Assembly (NCBI GenBank): GCA_014843695.1
Contig: CM026403.1
Span: forward strand, 46,463,645-46,527,644
Direction: 5' to 3'
Source: Archivesica marissinica
Taxonomy: Eukaryota > Mollusca > Bivalvia > Venerida > Vesicomyidae
Length of the DNA: 64,000 nt
Positions 43,790-56,014 of this stretch are shown piece by piece. Every line of letters starts with the position of its first letter. The stretch's first letter is position 1. Both the position numbers and the translations under genes were made by a program. Under the pieces are notes generated by a model. The model was not told the origin of the DNA. It saw only the letters and a program-made list of their open reading frames with translations, and searched no databases.

Positions 43790-44549
43790 CAGTGAAACCC
43801 CTCTAAACCGAACGACTTCCGGACCGGAAGAGAAGTTCAGTTTGGAGGGGTTTTCGGTTTAGAGGGGTTTTCGGATGAGGGGGGGGGGGAGATAAAGTTT
43901 TGAACAAATGTCTGTATGAACAGGAATAACAAGAAATGACATTAAAATTATTTTTGGTTCCGTATTTGATCAATAATTATGAAATATAAATATCAATGTT
44001 ATGCCTTAAATAATGATAGTCTGCCTTTTGTGAAATCCCATTCACATCTAATTAGATCGTATTAAAACTAATTACTCAAACATGAAAAGAGATTAACAAA
44101 CCTGCAATTGCAAAGGACATAATTAAATAGTGTCCAGTCGTAATCCATTTGAAAACGTAATTAAAACAAATTTTCAGCATCATTGGTTTTTATCACGCCT
44201 TTATGTTCTCACAACACCACGTCGGATGTAAACAATACGGATAAAACACCAATATGCCGACTGATTAATTGACTTGTGAAAACACGGAAGGTGTTATGTT
44301 TCAGGTGAGACAAAGGTTGTTTCGGATCCGGATTTTATGCCGCTGGCTGTTCGGTTTTCAGGGGTAATTTGCAATAGAAATGTGCACAAATGGTCCCGAA
44401 AACTTGTCCGGTATTCGGAAAAGAGAGGTTCTGGTTTAGAGAGGTTTTTTTACAATGAACAAAGAAGGGAAAATATCGGGACCGCGAAAATTGTCCGGTT
44501 TGGAGGGAATTCCGATTTAGACGGGTTCCGGTTTTGAGGGGTTTCACTG
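43790..44549. mobile_element. Pogo/Tigger-like non-autonomous element, complete (760 bp)
   Basis: The left end is CAGTGAAACCCCTCTAAACC and the right end, read in complement, is CAGTGAAACCCCTCAAAACC; 20 of the first 21 bases agree. TA flanks both ends (43788-43789 and 44550-44551), the target of Tc1/mariner-type elements, and CAGT termini are typical of the pogo/Tigger group. Subterminal repeats (GGTTTAGAGGGGTTTTCGG and similar) are multiple. No transposase is encoded. The 1000-N gap removes the left end of its twin at 5777-6287. Confidence 0.87.
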
Positions 44550-45186
44550 TATTTGTACAGTCCTTTATAACATGTATTACGAGTATATAAATATTACATA
44601 ATTATATGTATTTGTACAGTCATTTATACGTGTAATATATATGTATTTGTACAGTCCTTTATAGCATGTATTACGAGTATATAAATATTACATAATTATA
44701 TGTATTTGTACAGTCATTTATACGTGTAATATATATGTATTTGTACAGTCCTTTATAACATGTATTACGAGTATATATATATTACATAATTATATGTATT
44801 TGTACAGTCATTTATACGTGTAATATATATGTATTTGTACAGTCATTTATACTTGTAATATATATGTATTTGTACAGTCCTTTATAGCATGTATTACGAG
44901 TATATATATATTACATAATTATATGTATTTGTACAGTCATTTATACTTGTAATATATATGTATTTGTACAGTCCTTTATAGCATGTATTACGAGTATATA
45001 TATATATTACATAATTATATGTATTTGTACAGTCATTTATACTTGTAATATATATGTATTTGTACAGTCCTTTATAGCATGTATTACGAGTATATAAATA
45101 TTACATAATTATATGTATTTGTACAGTCATTTATACTTGTAATATATATGTATTTGTACAGTCATTTATAACACATGTCACTTTAT
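44550..45186. repeat. 94-bp satellite (about 6 units, copy 2)
   Basis: CAGTCC anchors at 44558, 44652, 44746, 44875, 44969 and 45065. One interval is longer by a duplicated half-unit of about 35 bp, and one by an extra TA in a TATATATA run. About two units longer than copy 1. Confidence 0.95.
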
Positions 45187-45596
45187 AAATGAATTATCTA
45201 TCTGTCTATTATTAATGTGTAGGTGTGCCAGTAATTGACAAGTTTCTTCATACTAGACAATGACACAGTTGAAACACTTTTCTTCACAAGTTTGAATGTC
45301 GCTGAAGACGATCAGTTCACTAGTCTATATTAACACATTATTCTCAATATGCCATGTAAGTCTAATTCAAACTCCCTCAATATTCTTCAACCTAGCTGTT
45401 GTATTAGATACCATTTGTCCCTGCGTTTGCTGTCCCAGGATGTTAATGATAGCTTGGCAAGGGTTAACAACGTCATAGTTTTATTGATGTATTGTTTACA
45501 GCCTCACAGTTCCACATAAGTAATGTTGCCTTCCATTAAGCTAAACAGTACTCGCCATTCAGCTCGTGTTTTTGGCAGTCCTTAATCGTGTCTTCG
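45187..45596. other. Low-copy spacer of the duplicated block, copy 2
   Basis: Near-identical to 6693-7106. No gene seen. Confidence 0.7.
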
Positions 45597-45822
45597 TACT
45601 AGCATAGTCCACGATACTAGTTCACTAGAAAGCAGTGCTGTCTGTTGCTGCAGTACTAGCATTGTCCACGATACCGGTACACTAGAAAGCAGTGTCGCCT
45701 GTTGCTGCAGTACTAGCATAGTCCACGATACCGGTACACTAGAAAGCAGCGACGCCTGTTGCTGCAGTACTAGAATAGTCCACGATACCGATTCAATAGA
45801 AAGCAGTGCCGCCCGTTGCTGC
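45597..45822. repeat. 57-bp minisatellite (4 units, copy 2)
   Basis: Same unit number and order as 7107-7337, with one visible change (ATACTAGTTC for ATACCAGTTC). Unlike the neighbouring arrays, it has not changed in length between copies. Confidence 0.95.
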
Positions 45823-46015
45823 AATAAAGAGTAGATATTGTAGAGTAACAGTACTAATTGCCTCATCTAGGCGAGATATAATATGAAAACATTAAAAATC
45901 ATTTCTTAGCAGTATTTGAGGAAAGTTCTGGTAGTGTGAATAAATTATAGCTAATGCTCTTATATGTGACTTATTTATGTCAGTCACCACAACAGTGGAA
46001 ACATATCTTGTTCAA

Positions 46016-47190
46016 CTCTACCACATAACTATAATGCTTTCAACATAGTACAAGATACCACATAACTATAATGCTTTCAACAAAGTACAAGATACCGTAT
46101 AACCATAATGCTTTCAACAAAGTACAAGATACCGTATAACCATAATGCTTTCAACATAGTACAAGATACCATATAACTATAATGCTTTCAACATAGTACA
46201 AGATACCACATAACTATAATGCTTTCAACATAGTACAAGATACCACATAACTATAATGCTTTCAACATAGTACAAGATACCACATAACTATAATGCTTTC
46301 AACATAGTACAATATACCACATAACTATAATGCTTTCAACATAGTACAAGATACCACATAACTATAATGCTTTCAACATAGTACAATATACCATATAACT
46401 ATAATGCTTTCAACATAGTACAAGATACCATATAACTATAATGCTTTCAACATAGTACAAGATACCGTATAACTATAATGCTTTCAACAAAGTACAAGAT
46501 ACCGTATAACTATAATGCTTTCAACATAGTACAAGATACCATATAACCATAATGCTTTCAACATAGTACAAGACACCACATAACTATAATGCTTTCAACA
46601 TAGTACAAGATACCGTATAACTATAATGCTTTCAACATAGTACAAGACACCACATAACTATAATGCTTTCAACAAAGTACAAGATACCGTATAACTATAA
46701 TGCTTTCAACATAGTACAAGACACCACATAACTATAATGCTTTCAACAAAGTACAAGATACCGTATAACTATAATGCTTTCAACATAGTACAAGACACCA
46801 CATAACTATAATGCTTTCAATATAGTACAAGACACCACATAACTATAATGCTTTCAACATAGTACAAGATACCACATAACTATAATGCTTTCAATATAGT
46901 ACAATATACCACATAACCATAATGCTTTCAACATAGTACAAGACACCACATAACTATAATGCTTTCAACATAGTACAAGATACCACATAACTATAATGCT
47001 TTCAACATAGTACAAGATACCACATAACCATAATGCTTTCAATATAGTACAATATACGTATAACTATAATGCTTTCAACATAGTACAAGATACCACATAA
47101 CTATAATGCTTTCAACATAGTACAAGATACCACATAACCATAATGCTTTCAATATAGTACAATATACGTATAACTATAATGCTTTCAACA
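46016..47190. repeat. 37-bp satellite (about 32 units, copy 2)
   Basis: Starts directly after TTGTTCAACTC without the 22-bp repeat seen in copy 1. The last units of both copies share the rare AATATACGTATAAC variant; here that end segment is repeated (near 47050 and 47165). Confidence 0.96.
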
Positions 47191-47499
47191 TACCAATTTC
47201 CAAGCTGCAAAGTATGATAACTGTTAAAAAAATGTAGATTGATCAGGTCCTTGATGGACTTCCAAAAATATGAATACCGAACAAGCATTGCATGTTACAA
47301 GTATGCATACAATGAATGCCAGAAGGAGGTATGTCTCGGTAACTTTTGTAATGAAATACAATGAATGACTGAACAGTATGTCAGCATTAATATCTAAAGG
47401 ATGCATTAAACTAAGACTACGAAAACACAATGCCGATAACAAATACCAGGGCTATACTAATATTAAAAAGCAGAATAAAATTAATCTGCAATTACCGAG
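47191..47499. other. Low-copy spacer of the duplicated block, copy 2
   Basis: Matches 9597-9904 with very few changes (for example CCAAAAATATG for CCAGAAATATG). Confidence 0.65.
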
Positions 47500-47713
47500 T
47501 TATGAATGTTGAGATGCTGTCAGCAGGACTTCAGGATTGTTGGGAGGTTGTCAGCAGGACATCATGAATGTTGAGATGCTGTCAGCAGGACTTCATGAAT
47601 GTTGAGATCCTGTCAGCACGACTTCATGAATGTTGAGATGCTGTCAGCACGACTTCATGAATGTTGAGATGCTGTCAGCAGGACTTCATGAATGTTGAGA
47701 TGTTGTCAGCAGA
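47500..47713. repeat. 31-bp minisatellite (about 7 units, copy 2)
   Basis: As at 9905-10087, with one more unit. The following 120 bp (to 47833) is shared spacer. Confidence 0.93.
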
Positions 47714-47833
47714 AATCCCTTCGATTGACGGACACACGCAGTACTAATGAACACTTGTAGGAGATGATCTTGCCGAATATGAGGGGTGTTTAGACTGAAA
47801 ATAAACAGAAACTTGCACACTATACAATATTTA

Positions 47834-48409
47834 TCGCTACAGGTAAAGCCCTAGCTACAGTTCAAGCCCTCGCTACAATTCAAGCCCTCGCTACAGTTCA
47901 AGCCCTCGCTACAGTTCAAGCCCGCGCTACAGTTCAAGCCCACGCTACAGTTCAGGCCCTCACTACAGGTAAAGCCCTCGCTACAATTCAAGCCCTCGCT
48001 ACAGTTCAAGCCCTCACTACAGTTCAAGCCCTCGCTACAGTTCTAGCCCTCACTACAATTCTAGCCCTCGCTACAGTTCTAGCCCTCACTACAGTTCTAG
48101 CCCTCACTACAGTTCTAGTCCTCGCTACAGTTCTAGCCCTTGCTACAGGTCAAGCCCTAGCTACAGTTCAAGCTCTCGTTACAGATCTAGCCCTCGCTAC
48201 AGTTCAAGCCATTGCTACAGGTCAAGCCCTTGCTACAGTTCAAGCCCTCGCTACAGGTCAAGCACTCATTACAGGTAAAGCCCTCGCTACAGTTCAAGCC
48301 CTTGCTACAGGTAAAGCCCTCGCTACAGGTCAAGCACTCATTACAAGTAAAGCCATCGCTACAGTTCAAGCCCTCGCTACAGTTCAAGCACTTACTACAG
48401 TTCAAGCCC
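47834..48409. repeat. 18-bp satellite array 10 (32 monomers)
   Basis: Same start as array 4 (TTTATCGCTACAGGTAAAG) but lacking a large internal set of monomers. The last 250 bp have the CACTCATTACAGG series typical before B-tagged cores. Confidence 0.96.
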
Positions 48410-48964
48410 TTACTATTCAAGTTTTATCTTTAATACGCGACACTTAGAAAACTATTCATAATGAGTTACAGGTTAAAAAGCGATGCAAATTATTGAAAAT
48501 CTCTCTACAATGGATGGACACTACTATGCATGACAGCTACATTTTTACACAAGATATGATTGCAAAAGTAGCTACTTTCGAAACAATAGTTGTAATGACC
48601 AATGACTAGTTGGCACGACTCGGTTCAAGATCAGCTCGGTGAAAGGTGTGTGTGTGTGTACAGGTGAACTGATCCATCTCCGCAGCTCCATTCTGACGTC
48701 GCATCAACTAAGGCAGAATGTCATGTACTAACTTGATTTACTAAGTAGTTACTAATGCTAACAATAATCCATGTATTCAGGTACAATCTTTTAACAAGTG
48801 AACAACCGGCGACACTTTGTGAAAAATTGTAATATAATTATGATAAGACGCAGATTAACAAGTGATGGATATATCGACTCGCATCACAATGCATTGACTT
48901 TAAGATAACCTAAACAACCAAAACTTGCATCTGAAACTCTTATTGCGGCTCAAACTCTTATTAC
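48410..48964 (+). repeat. Satellite core unit 9, B tag joined to an A body
   Basis: The left tag is B (AATACGCGACACTTAGAAAAC), but from GCGATGCAAATTATTGAAAA onward all sites are A (GACAGC, GTAGCTAC, GAATGTCATGTACTAAC, GACTCGCATC). The switch falls in the shared stretch ATTCATAATGAGTTACAGG. Confidence 0.92.
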
Positions 48965-50810
48965 AGGTCAAGCCCTCGCTAAAGGTCAAGCCCTCGCTAC
49001 AGGTCGAGCCCTCTATACAGGTTGAGCCGTCACTACAGTTCTAGCCCTCGCTACAGGTCGAGCCCTCGCTACAGGTCGAGCCCTCACTACATTTCTTGCC
49101 CTCGCTACAGGTCGAGCCCTCACTACAGTTCTAGCCCTTGCTACAGGTCGAGCCCTCGCTACAGGTCGAGCCCTCGCTACAGGTCGAGCTGTCACTACTG
49201 TTCTAGCCCTCGCTACAGGTCGAGCCGTCACTACAGGTCGAGCCCTCGCTACAGGTCGAGCCGCCGCTATAGTTCTAGCCCTCACTATATTTCTAGGCTT
49301 CACTACAGTTCAAGCCCTCGCTACAGTTCTAGCCCTCGCTACAGTTCTAGCCCACGCTACAGTTCAAGCCCTCACTACAGTTAAAGCCCTCGCTACAGTT
49401 CTAGTCCTCTCTACAGTTCTAGCCCTCGCTACAGGTCAAGCTCTTGCTACAGTTCTAGGCCTCGCTACAGATCTATCCCACGCTACAGTTCTAGCCCTCG
49501 CTGCAATTCAAGTCCATGCTACAGTTCTAGCCCTTGCTACAGTTCAAGCCCTCACTACAGTTCAAGCCCTCGCTACAGTTCTATCCCATGCTACAGATCA
49601 AGCCCTCGCTACAGTTCAAGCCCTCGCTACAGTTCTATCCCATGCTACAGTTCAAGCCCTAGCTACAGATCAAGCACTCGTTACAGTTCAAGCCCATGCT
49701 ACAGTTCTAGGCCTTGCTACAGTTCAAGTCGTCGCTACAGGTCAAGTCCTCGTCAAGCCCTCGCTACAGTTGAAGCCCATGCTACAGTTGAAGCCCTCGC
49801 AACAGGTCAAGTCCTCGCTACAGTTCAAGTCTTCACTACAGTTCTAGCCCTCGTTACAGGTAAGGCCCTTGCTACTGTTCAAGCCTTCGCAACAGTTCAA
49901 GTCCTTGCTACTGTTCACGCCCTCACTACAGTTCAAGCCCTCGCCCTCGCTACAGTTCTATCCATCGCAACAGTTCTATCCATGGCTACAGTTCTATCCA
50001 TCGCAACAGGTCTATCCATCGCTACAGTTCTATCCATCGCAACAGGTCTATCCATCGCTACAGTTCTATCCATCGCTACAGTTCAAGCCCTCGCTACAGT
50101 TCTATCCATAGCTACAGTTCAAGCCCTCGCTACAGTTCTATCCATCGCTACAGTTCTATCCATCGCAACAGTTCTATCCATCGCTACAGTTCTATCCATC
50201 GCTACAGTTCTATCCATCGCTACAGTTCTATCCATCGCAACAGTTCTATCCATCGCTACAGTTCTATCCATCGCTACAGTTCTATCCATCGCAACAGTTC
50301 TATCCATCGCTACAGTTCTATCCATCGCTACAGTTATATCCATCGCTACAGTTAAAGCCCGCGCTACAGTTCAAGCCCACGCTACAGTTCAGGCCCTCGC
50401 TACAGGTAAAGCCCTCGCTACAATTCAAGCCCTCGCTACAGTTCTAGCCCTCGCTACAGTTCTAGCCCTCACTACAGTTCTAGCCCTCACTACAGTTCTA
50501 GTCCTCGCTACAGTTCTAGCCCTTGCTACAGGTCAAGCCCTAGCTACAGTTCAAGCTCTCGTTACAGATCTAGCCCTCGCTACAGTTCAAGCCATTGCTA
50601 CAGGTCAAGCCCTTGCTACAGTTCAAGCCCTCGCTACAGGTCAAGCACTCATTACAGGTAAAGCCCTCGCTACAGTTCAAGCCCTTGCTACAGGTAAAGC
50701 CCTCGCTACAGGTCAAGCACTCATTACAAGTAAAGCCATCGCTACAGTTCAAGCCCTCGCTACAGTTCAAGCACTTACTACAGTTCAAGCCCTCGCTACA
50801 GTTCAAGCCC
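48965..50810. repeat. 18-bp satellite array 11 (about 103 monomers)
   Basis: Same zoned order as arrays 2 and 16: GGTCGAGCC zone, mixed zone, then the TTCTATCCATCGCTACAG run (about 50119-50343), then the pre-core series. Its GGTCGAGCC zone is shorter by three monomers than in array 2. Confidence 0.96.
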
Positions 50811-51384
50811 TTACTATTCAAGTTTTATCTTTAATACGCGACACTTAGAAAACTATTCATAATGAGTTACAGGTTAAAAAGCGATCCAAATTATTGACAA
50901 TCTCCATACAATGGATGGACACTACTATGCATGGCAGCTACATTTTTACACAAGATATGATTGCAAAAGTAGGTACTTTCGAAACCATAGTTGTAATGAC
51001 CAATGACTAGTTGGCACGACTCGGTTCAAGATCAGCTCGGTGAAAGGTGTGTGTGTGTACAGGTGAACTGATCCATCCCCGCAGCTCCATTCTGACGTCG
51101 CATCAACTAAGGCAGAAAGTCATGTACGAACTTGATTTACTAAGTAGTTACTAATGCTAACAATAATCCATTTATTCACGTACAATTTTTTAACAAGTGA
51201 ACAACAGGGGACACATTGTGACAAATTGTAATATAATTATGATAAGACGCAGATTAACAACTGATGGGATATATTGACTCACATCACAATACATTGACAT
51301 TAAGTTAACTTAAATAACAAAAAATCTAAACAACAAACTCTTACTGCAGCTCAAACTCTTACTGCGGCTCAAACTCTTATTACA
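50811..51384 (+). repeat. Satellite core unit 10, type B
   Basis: Complete B core with private changes TCTCCATACAATGG and TTCACGTAC, and AACTGATGGG shared with units 11-13. Confidence 0.95.
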
Positions 51385-52955
51385 GGTCAAGCCCTCGCTA
51401 CAGTTCTAGCCCTCGCTACAGTTCTATCAATCGCTACAGTTCTAGCCCTCGCTACAGTTCTAACCCTCACTACAGTTTAAGCCCTTGCTATGGTTCAAGC
51501 CCTCGCTACAGTTCAAGCCCTCGCTACAGTTCTAGCCCTCGCTACAGTTCTATCCATCGCTACAGTTCTATCCATCGCTACAGTTCTAGCCCTCGCTACA
51601 GTTCTAGCCCTCGCTACAGTTCAAGCCCTCGCTACAGTTCTAGCCCTCGCTACAGTTCTATCCATCGCTACACTTCTAGTCCTCGCTACAGTTCTATCCA
51701 TCGCAACAGTTCTAGCTCTCGCTACAGTTCTAGCCCTAGCTACAGTTCATGCCCTCACTACAGTTCAAGCACTCACTACAGTTCATGCCCTCACTACAGT
51801 TCAAGCACTCACTACAGTTCAAGCACTCACTACAGTTCAAGCCCTCGCTACAGTTCTAGCCCTAGCTACAGTTCAAGCCCTCGCTACAGTTCTATCCATC
51901 GCTACAGTTCTATCCATCACTACAGTTCTACCTACAGTTCTATCCATCGCTACAGTTCAAGCCCTCGCTACAGTTCTAGCCCTCGCTAGAGGTCAAGCGC
52001 TCGCAATAGGTCAAGCCCTCGCTACAGTTCAAGCCCTCGCTACAGTTCTATCCATCGCTACAGTTCTATCCATCGCTACAGTTCTATCCATCGTTACAGT
52101 TCTATCCATCGCTACAGGTCAAGCCCTCGCTACAGTTCTAGCCCTCGCTACAGTTCTAGCCCTCGCTACAGTTCAATCCATCGCTACAGTTCTATCCATC
52201 GTTACAGGTCAAGACCTCGCTACAGTTCTATCCATCGCTACAGGTCTAGCCCTCGCTACATTTCTAGCCTTCGCTACAGTTCAAGCCCTCGCTACAGTTC
52301 TATCCATCGCAACAGTTCTATCCATCGCTACAGTTCTATCCATCGCAACAGTTCTATCCATCGCTACAGTTCTATCCCTCGCTACAGTTCTAACCCTCAC
52401 TACAGTTCAAGCCCTCGCTACAGTTCAAGCCCTCGCTACAGTTCTATCCATCGCTACAGTTCTAGCCCTCGCTACAGTTCTAGCCCTCGCTACAGTTCTA
52501 TCCCTCGCTACAGTTCTACTACAGTCAGCCCTCGCTACAGTTCTATCCATCGCTACACTTCTAGTCCTCGCTACAGTTCTATCCATCGCAACAGTTCTAG
52601 CTCTCGCTACAGTTCTAGCCCTAGCTACAGTTCATGCCCTCACTACAGTTCAAGCACTCACTACAGTTCATGCCCTCACTACAGTTCAAGCACTCACTAC
52701 ATTTCAAGCCCTCGCTACAGTTCTAGCCCTCGCTACAGTTCTATCCATCGCTACAGTTCTATCCATCGCTACAGTTCTATCCATCGCTACAGTTCAAGCC
52801 CTCGCTACAGTTCTAGCCCTCGCTAGAGGTCAAGCGCTCGTAATAGGTCAAGCCCTCGCTACAGTTCAAGCCCTCGCTACAGTTCTATCCATCGCTACAG
52901 TTCTATCCATCGCTACAGTTCTATCCATCGCTACAGTTCTATCCATCGCTACAGT
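51385..52955. repeat. 18-bp satellite array 12 (about 87 monomers)
   Basis: Starts with monomers leading to the TTAAGCCCTTGCTATGG marker at about 51477. Irregular joints near 51929 (TTCTACCTACAG) and 52518 (TTCTACTACAGTCAGCC) break the period. It ends abruptly at ACAGTAC inside core sequence. Confidence 0.96.
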
Positions 52956-53434
52956 ACTTACAATGGATGGACACTACTATGCATGGCAGCTACATTTTTA
53001 CACAAGATATGATTGCAAAAGTAGGTACTTTCGAAACCATAGTTGTAATGACCAATGACTAGTTGGCACGACTCGGTTCAAGATCAGCTCGGTGAAAGGT
53101 GTGTGTGTGTACAGGTGAACTGATCCATCCCCGCAGCTCCATTCTGACGTCGCATCAACTAAGGCAGAAAGTCATGTACGAACTTGATTTACTAAGTAGT
53201 TACTAATGCTAACAATAATCCATTTATTCAGGTACAATTTTTTAACAAGTGAACAACAGGGGACACATTGTGACAAATTGTAATATAATTATGATAAGAC
53301 GCAGATTAACAACTGATGGGATATATTGACTCACATCACAATACATTGACATTAAGTTAACTTAAATAACAAAAAATCTAAACAACAAACTCTTACTGCA
53401 GCTCAAACTCTTACTGCGGCTCAAACTCTTATTA
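52956..53434 (+). repeat. Satellite core unit 11, type B, left-truncated
   Basis: Begins at CTTACAATGGATGGAC, lacking about 95 bp of the normal left end including the tag. This is a different breakpoint from the truncated units 1 and 14. Confidence 0.94.
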
Positions 53435-55442
53435 CAGGTCAAGCCCTCGCTACAAGTCAAGCCCTCACTACAGGTCAAGCCCTCGCTACAGTTCTAGCCC
53501 TCGCTACAGTTCTATCAATCGCTACAGTTCTAGCCCTCGCTACAGTTCTAACCCTCACTACAGTTTAAGCCCTTGCTATGGTTCAAGCCCTCGCTACAGT
53601 TCAAGCCCTCGCTACAGTTCTAGCCCTCGCTACAGTTCTATCCATCGCTACAGTTCTATCCATCGCTACAGTTCTAGCCCTCGCTACAGTTCTAGCCCTC
53701 GCTACAGTTCAAGCCCTCGCTACAGTTCTAGCCCTCGCTACAGTTCTATCCATCGCTACACTTCTAGTCCTCGCTACAGTTCTATCCATCGCAACAGTTC
53801 TAGCTCTCGCTACAGTTCTAGCCCTAGCTACAGTTCATGCCCTCACTACAGTTCAAGCACTCACTACAGTTCATGCCCTCACTACAGTTCAAGCACTCAC
53901 TACAGTTCAAGCACTCACTACAGTTCTAGCCCTCGCTACAGTTCTAGCCCTAGCTACAGTTCAAGCCCTCGCTACAGTTCTATCCATCGCTACAGTTCTA
54001 TCCATCACTACAGTTCTATCCATCGCTACAGTTCAAGCCCTCGCTACAGTTCTAGCCCTCGCTAGAGGTCAAGCGCTCGCAATAGGTCAAGCCCTCGCTA
54101 CAGTTCAAGCCCTCGCTACAGTTCTATCCATCGCTACAGTTCTATCCATCGCTACAGTTCTATCCATCGTTACAGTTCTATCCATCGCTACAGGTCAAGC
54201 CCTCGCTACAGTTCTAGCCCTCGCTACAGTTCTAGCCCTCGCTACAGTTCAATCCATCGCTACAGTTCTATCCATCGTTACAGGTCAAGACCTCGCTACA
54301 GTTCTATCCATCGCTACAGGTCTAGCCCTCGCTACATTTCTAGCCTTCGCTACAGTTCAAGCCCTCGCTACAGTTCTATCCATCGCAACAGTTCTATCCA
54401 TCGCTACAGTTCTATCCATCGCAACAGTTCTATCCATCGCTAAAGTTCTAGCCCTCGCTACAGTTCTAACCCTCACTACAGTTTAAGCCCTTGCTATGGT
54501 TCAAGCCCTCGCTACAGTTCTATCCATCGTTACAGTTCTAGCCCTCGCTACAGTTCTAGCCCTCGCTACAGTTCTAGCCCTCGCTACAGTTCAAGCCCTC
54601 GCTACAGTTCTATCCATCGCTACACTTCTAGTCCTCGCTACAGTTCTATCCATCGCAACAGTTCTAGCTCTCGCTACAGTTCTAGCCCTAGCTACAGTTC
54701 ATGCCCTCACTACAGTTCAAGCACTCACTACAGTTCATGTCCTCACTACAGTTCAAGCACTCACTACAGTTCAAGCCCTCGCTACAGTTCTAGCCCTAGC
54801 TACAGTTCAAGCCCTCGCTACAGTTCTATCCATCGCTACAGTTCTATCCATCACTACAGTTCTATCCATCGCTACAGTTCAAGCCCTCGCTACAGTTCTA
54901 GCCCTCGCTAGAGGTCAAGCGCTCGCAATAGGTCAAGCCCTCGCTACAGTTCAAGCCCTCGCTACAGTTCTATCCATCGCTACAGTTCTATCCATCGCTA
55001 CAGTTCTATCCATCGCTACAGGTCAAGACCTCGCTACAGTTCTAGCCCTCGCTACAGTTCTAGCCCTCGCTACAGTTCAATCCATCGCTACAGTTCTATC
55101 CATCGCTATAGGTCAAGCCCTCGCTACAGTTCTATCCATCGCTACAGGTCTAGCCCTCGCTACAGTTCTAGCCTTCGCTACAGTTCAAGCCCTCGCTACA
55201 GTTCTATCCATCGCAACAGTTCTATCCATCGCAACAGTTCTATCCATCGCTACAGTTCTATCCATCGCTACAGTTCAAGCCCTCGCTACAGGTCAAGCAC
55301 TCATTACAGGTAAAGCCCTCGCTACAGTTCAAGCCCTTGCTACAGGTAAAGCCCTCGCTACAGGTCAAGCACTCATTACAAGTAAAGCCCTCGCTACAGT
55401 TCAAGCCTTACTACAGTTCAAGCCCTCGCTACAGTTCAAGCC
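53435..55442. repeat. 18-bp satellite array 13 (about 112 monomers)
   Basis: Markers TTAAGCCCTTGCTATGG at 53565 and 54483, 918 bp (51 monomers) apart. The order of monomer variants between them is repeated in array 14 with the same 918-bp spacing. The pre-core series with CACTCATTACAGG ends the array. Confidence 0.97.
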
Positions 55443-56014
55443 CTTACTATTCAAGTTTTATCTTTAATACGCGACACTTAGAAAACTATTCATAATGAGT
55501 TACAGGTTAAAAGCGATCCAAATTATTGACAATCTCCTTACAATGGATGGACACTACTATGCATGGCAGCTACATTTTTACACAAGATATGATTGCAAAA
55601 GTAGGTACTTTCGAAACCATAGTTGTAATGACCAATGACTAGTTGGCACGACTCGGTTCAAGATCAGCTCGGTGAAAGGTGTGTGTGTGTACAGGTGAAC
55701 TGATCCATCCCCGCAGCTCCATTCTGACGTCGCATCAACTAAGGCAGAAAGTCATGTACGAACTTGATTTACTAAGTAGTTACTAATGCTAACAATAATC
55801 CATTTATTCAGGTACAATTTTTTAACAAGTGAACAACAGGGGACACATTGTGACAAATTGTAATATAATTATGATAAGACGCAGATTAACAACTGATGGG
55901 ATATATTGACTCACATCACAATACATTGACATTAAGTTAACTTAAATAACAAAAAATCTAAACAACAAACTCTTACTGCAGCTCAAACTCTTACTGCGGC
56001 TCAAACTCTTATTA
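55443..56014 (+). repeat. Satellite core unit 12, type B
   Basis: Complete B core with one A fewer in GGTTAAAAGCGATCC. Together with array 13 it makes a 2580-bp block unit. Confidence 0.95.
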
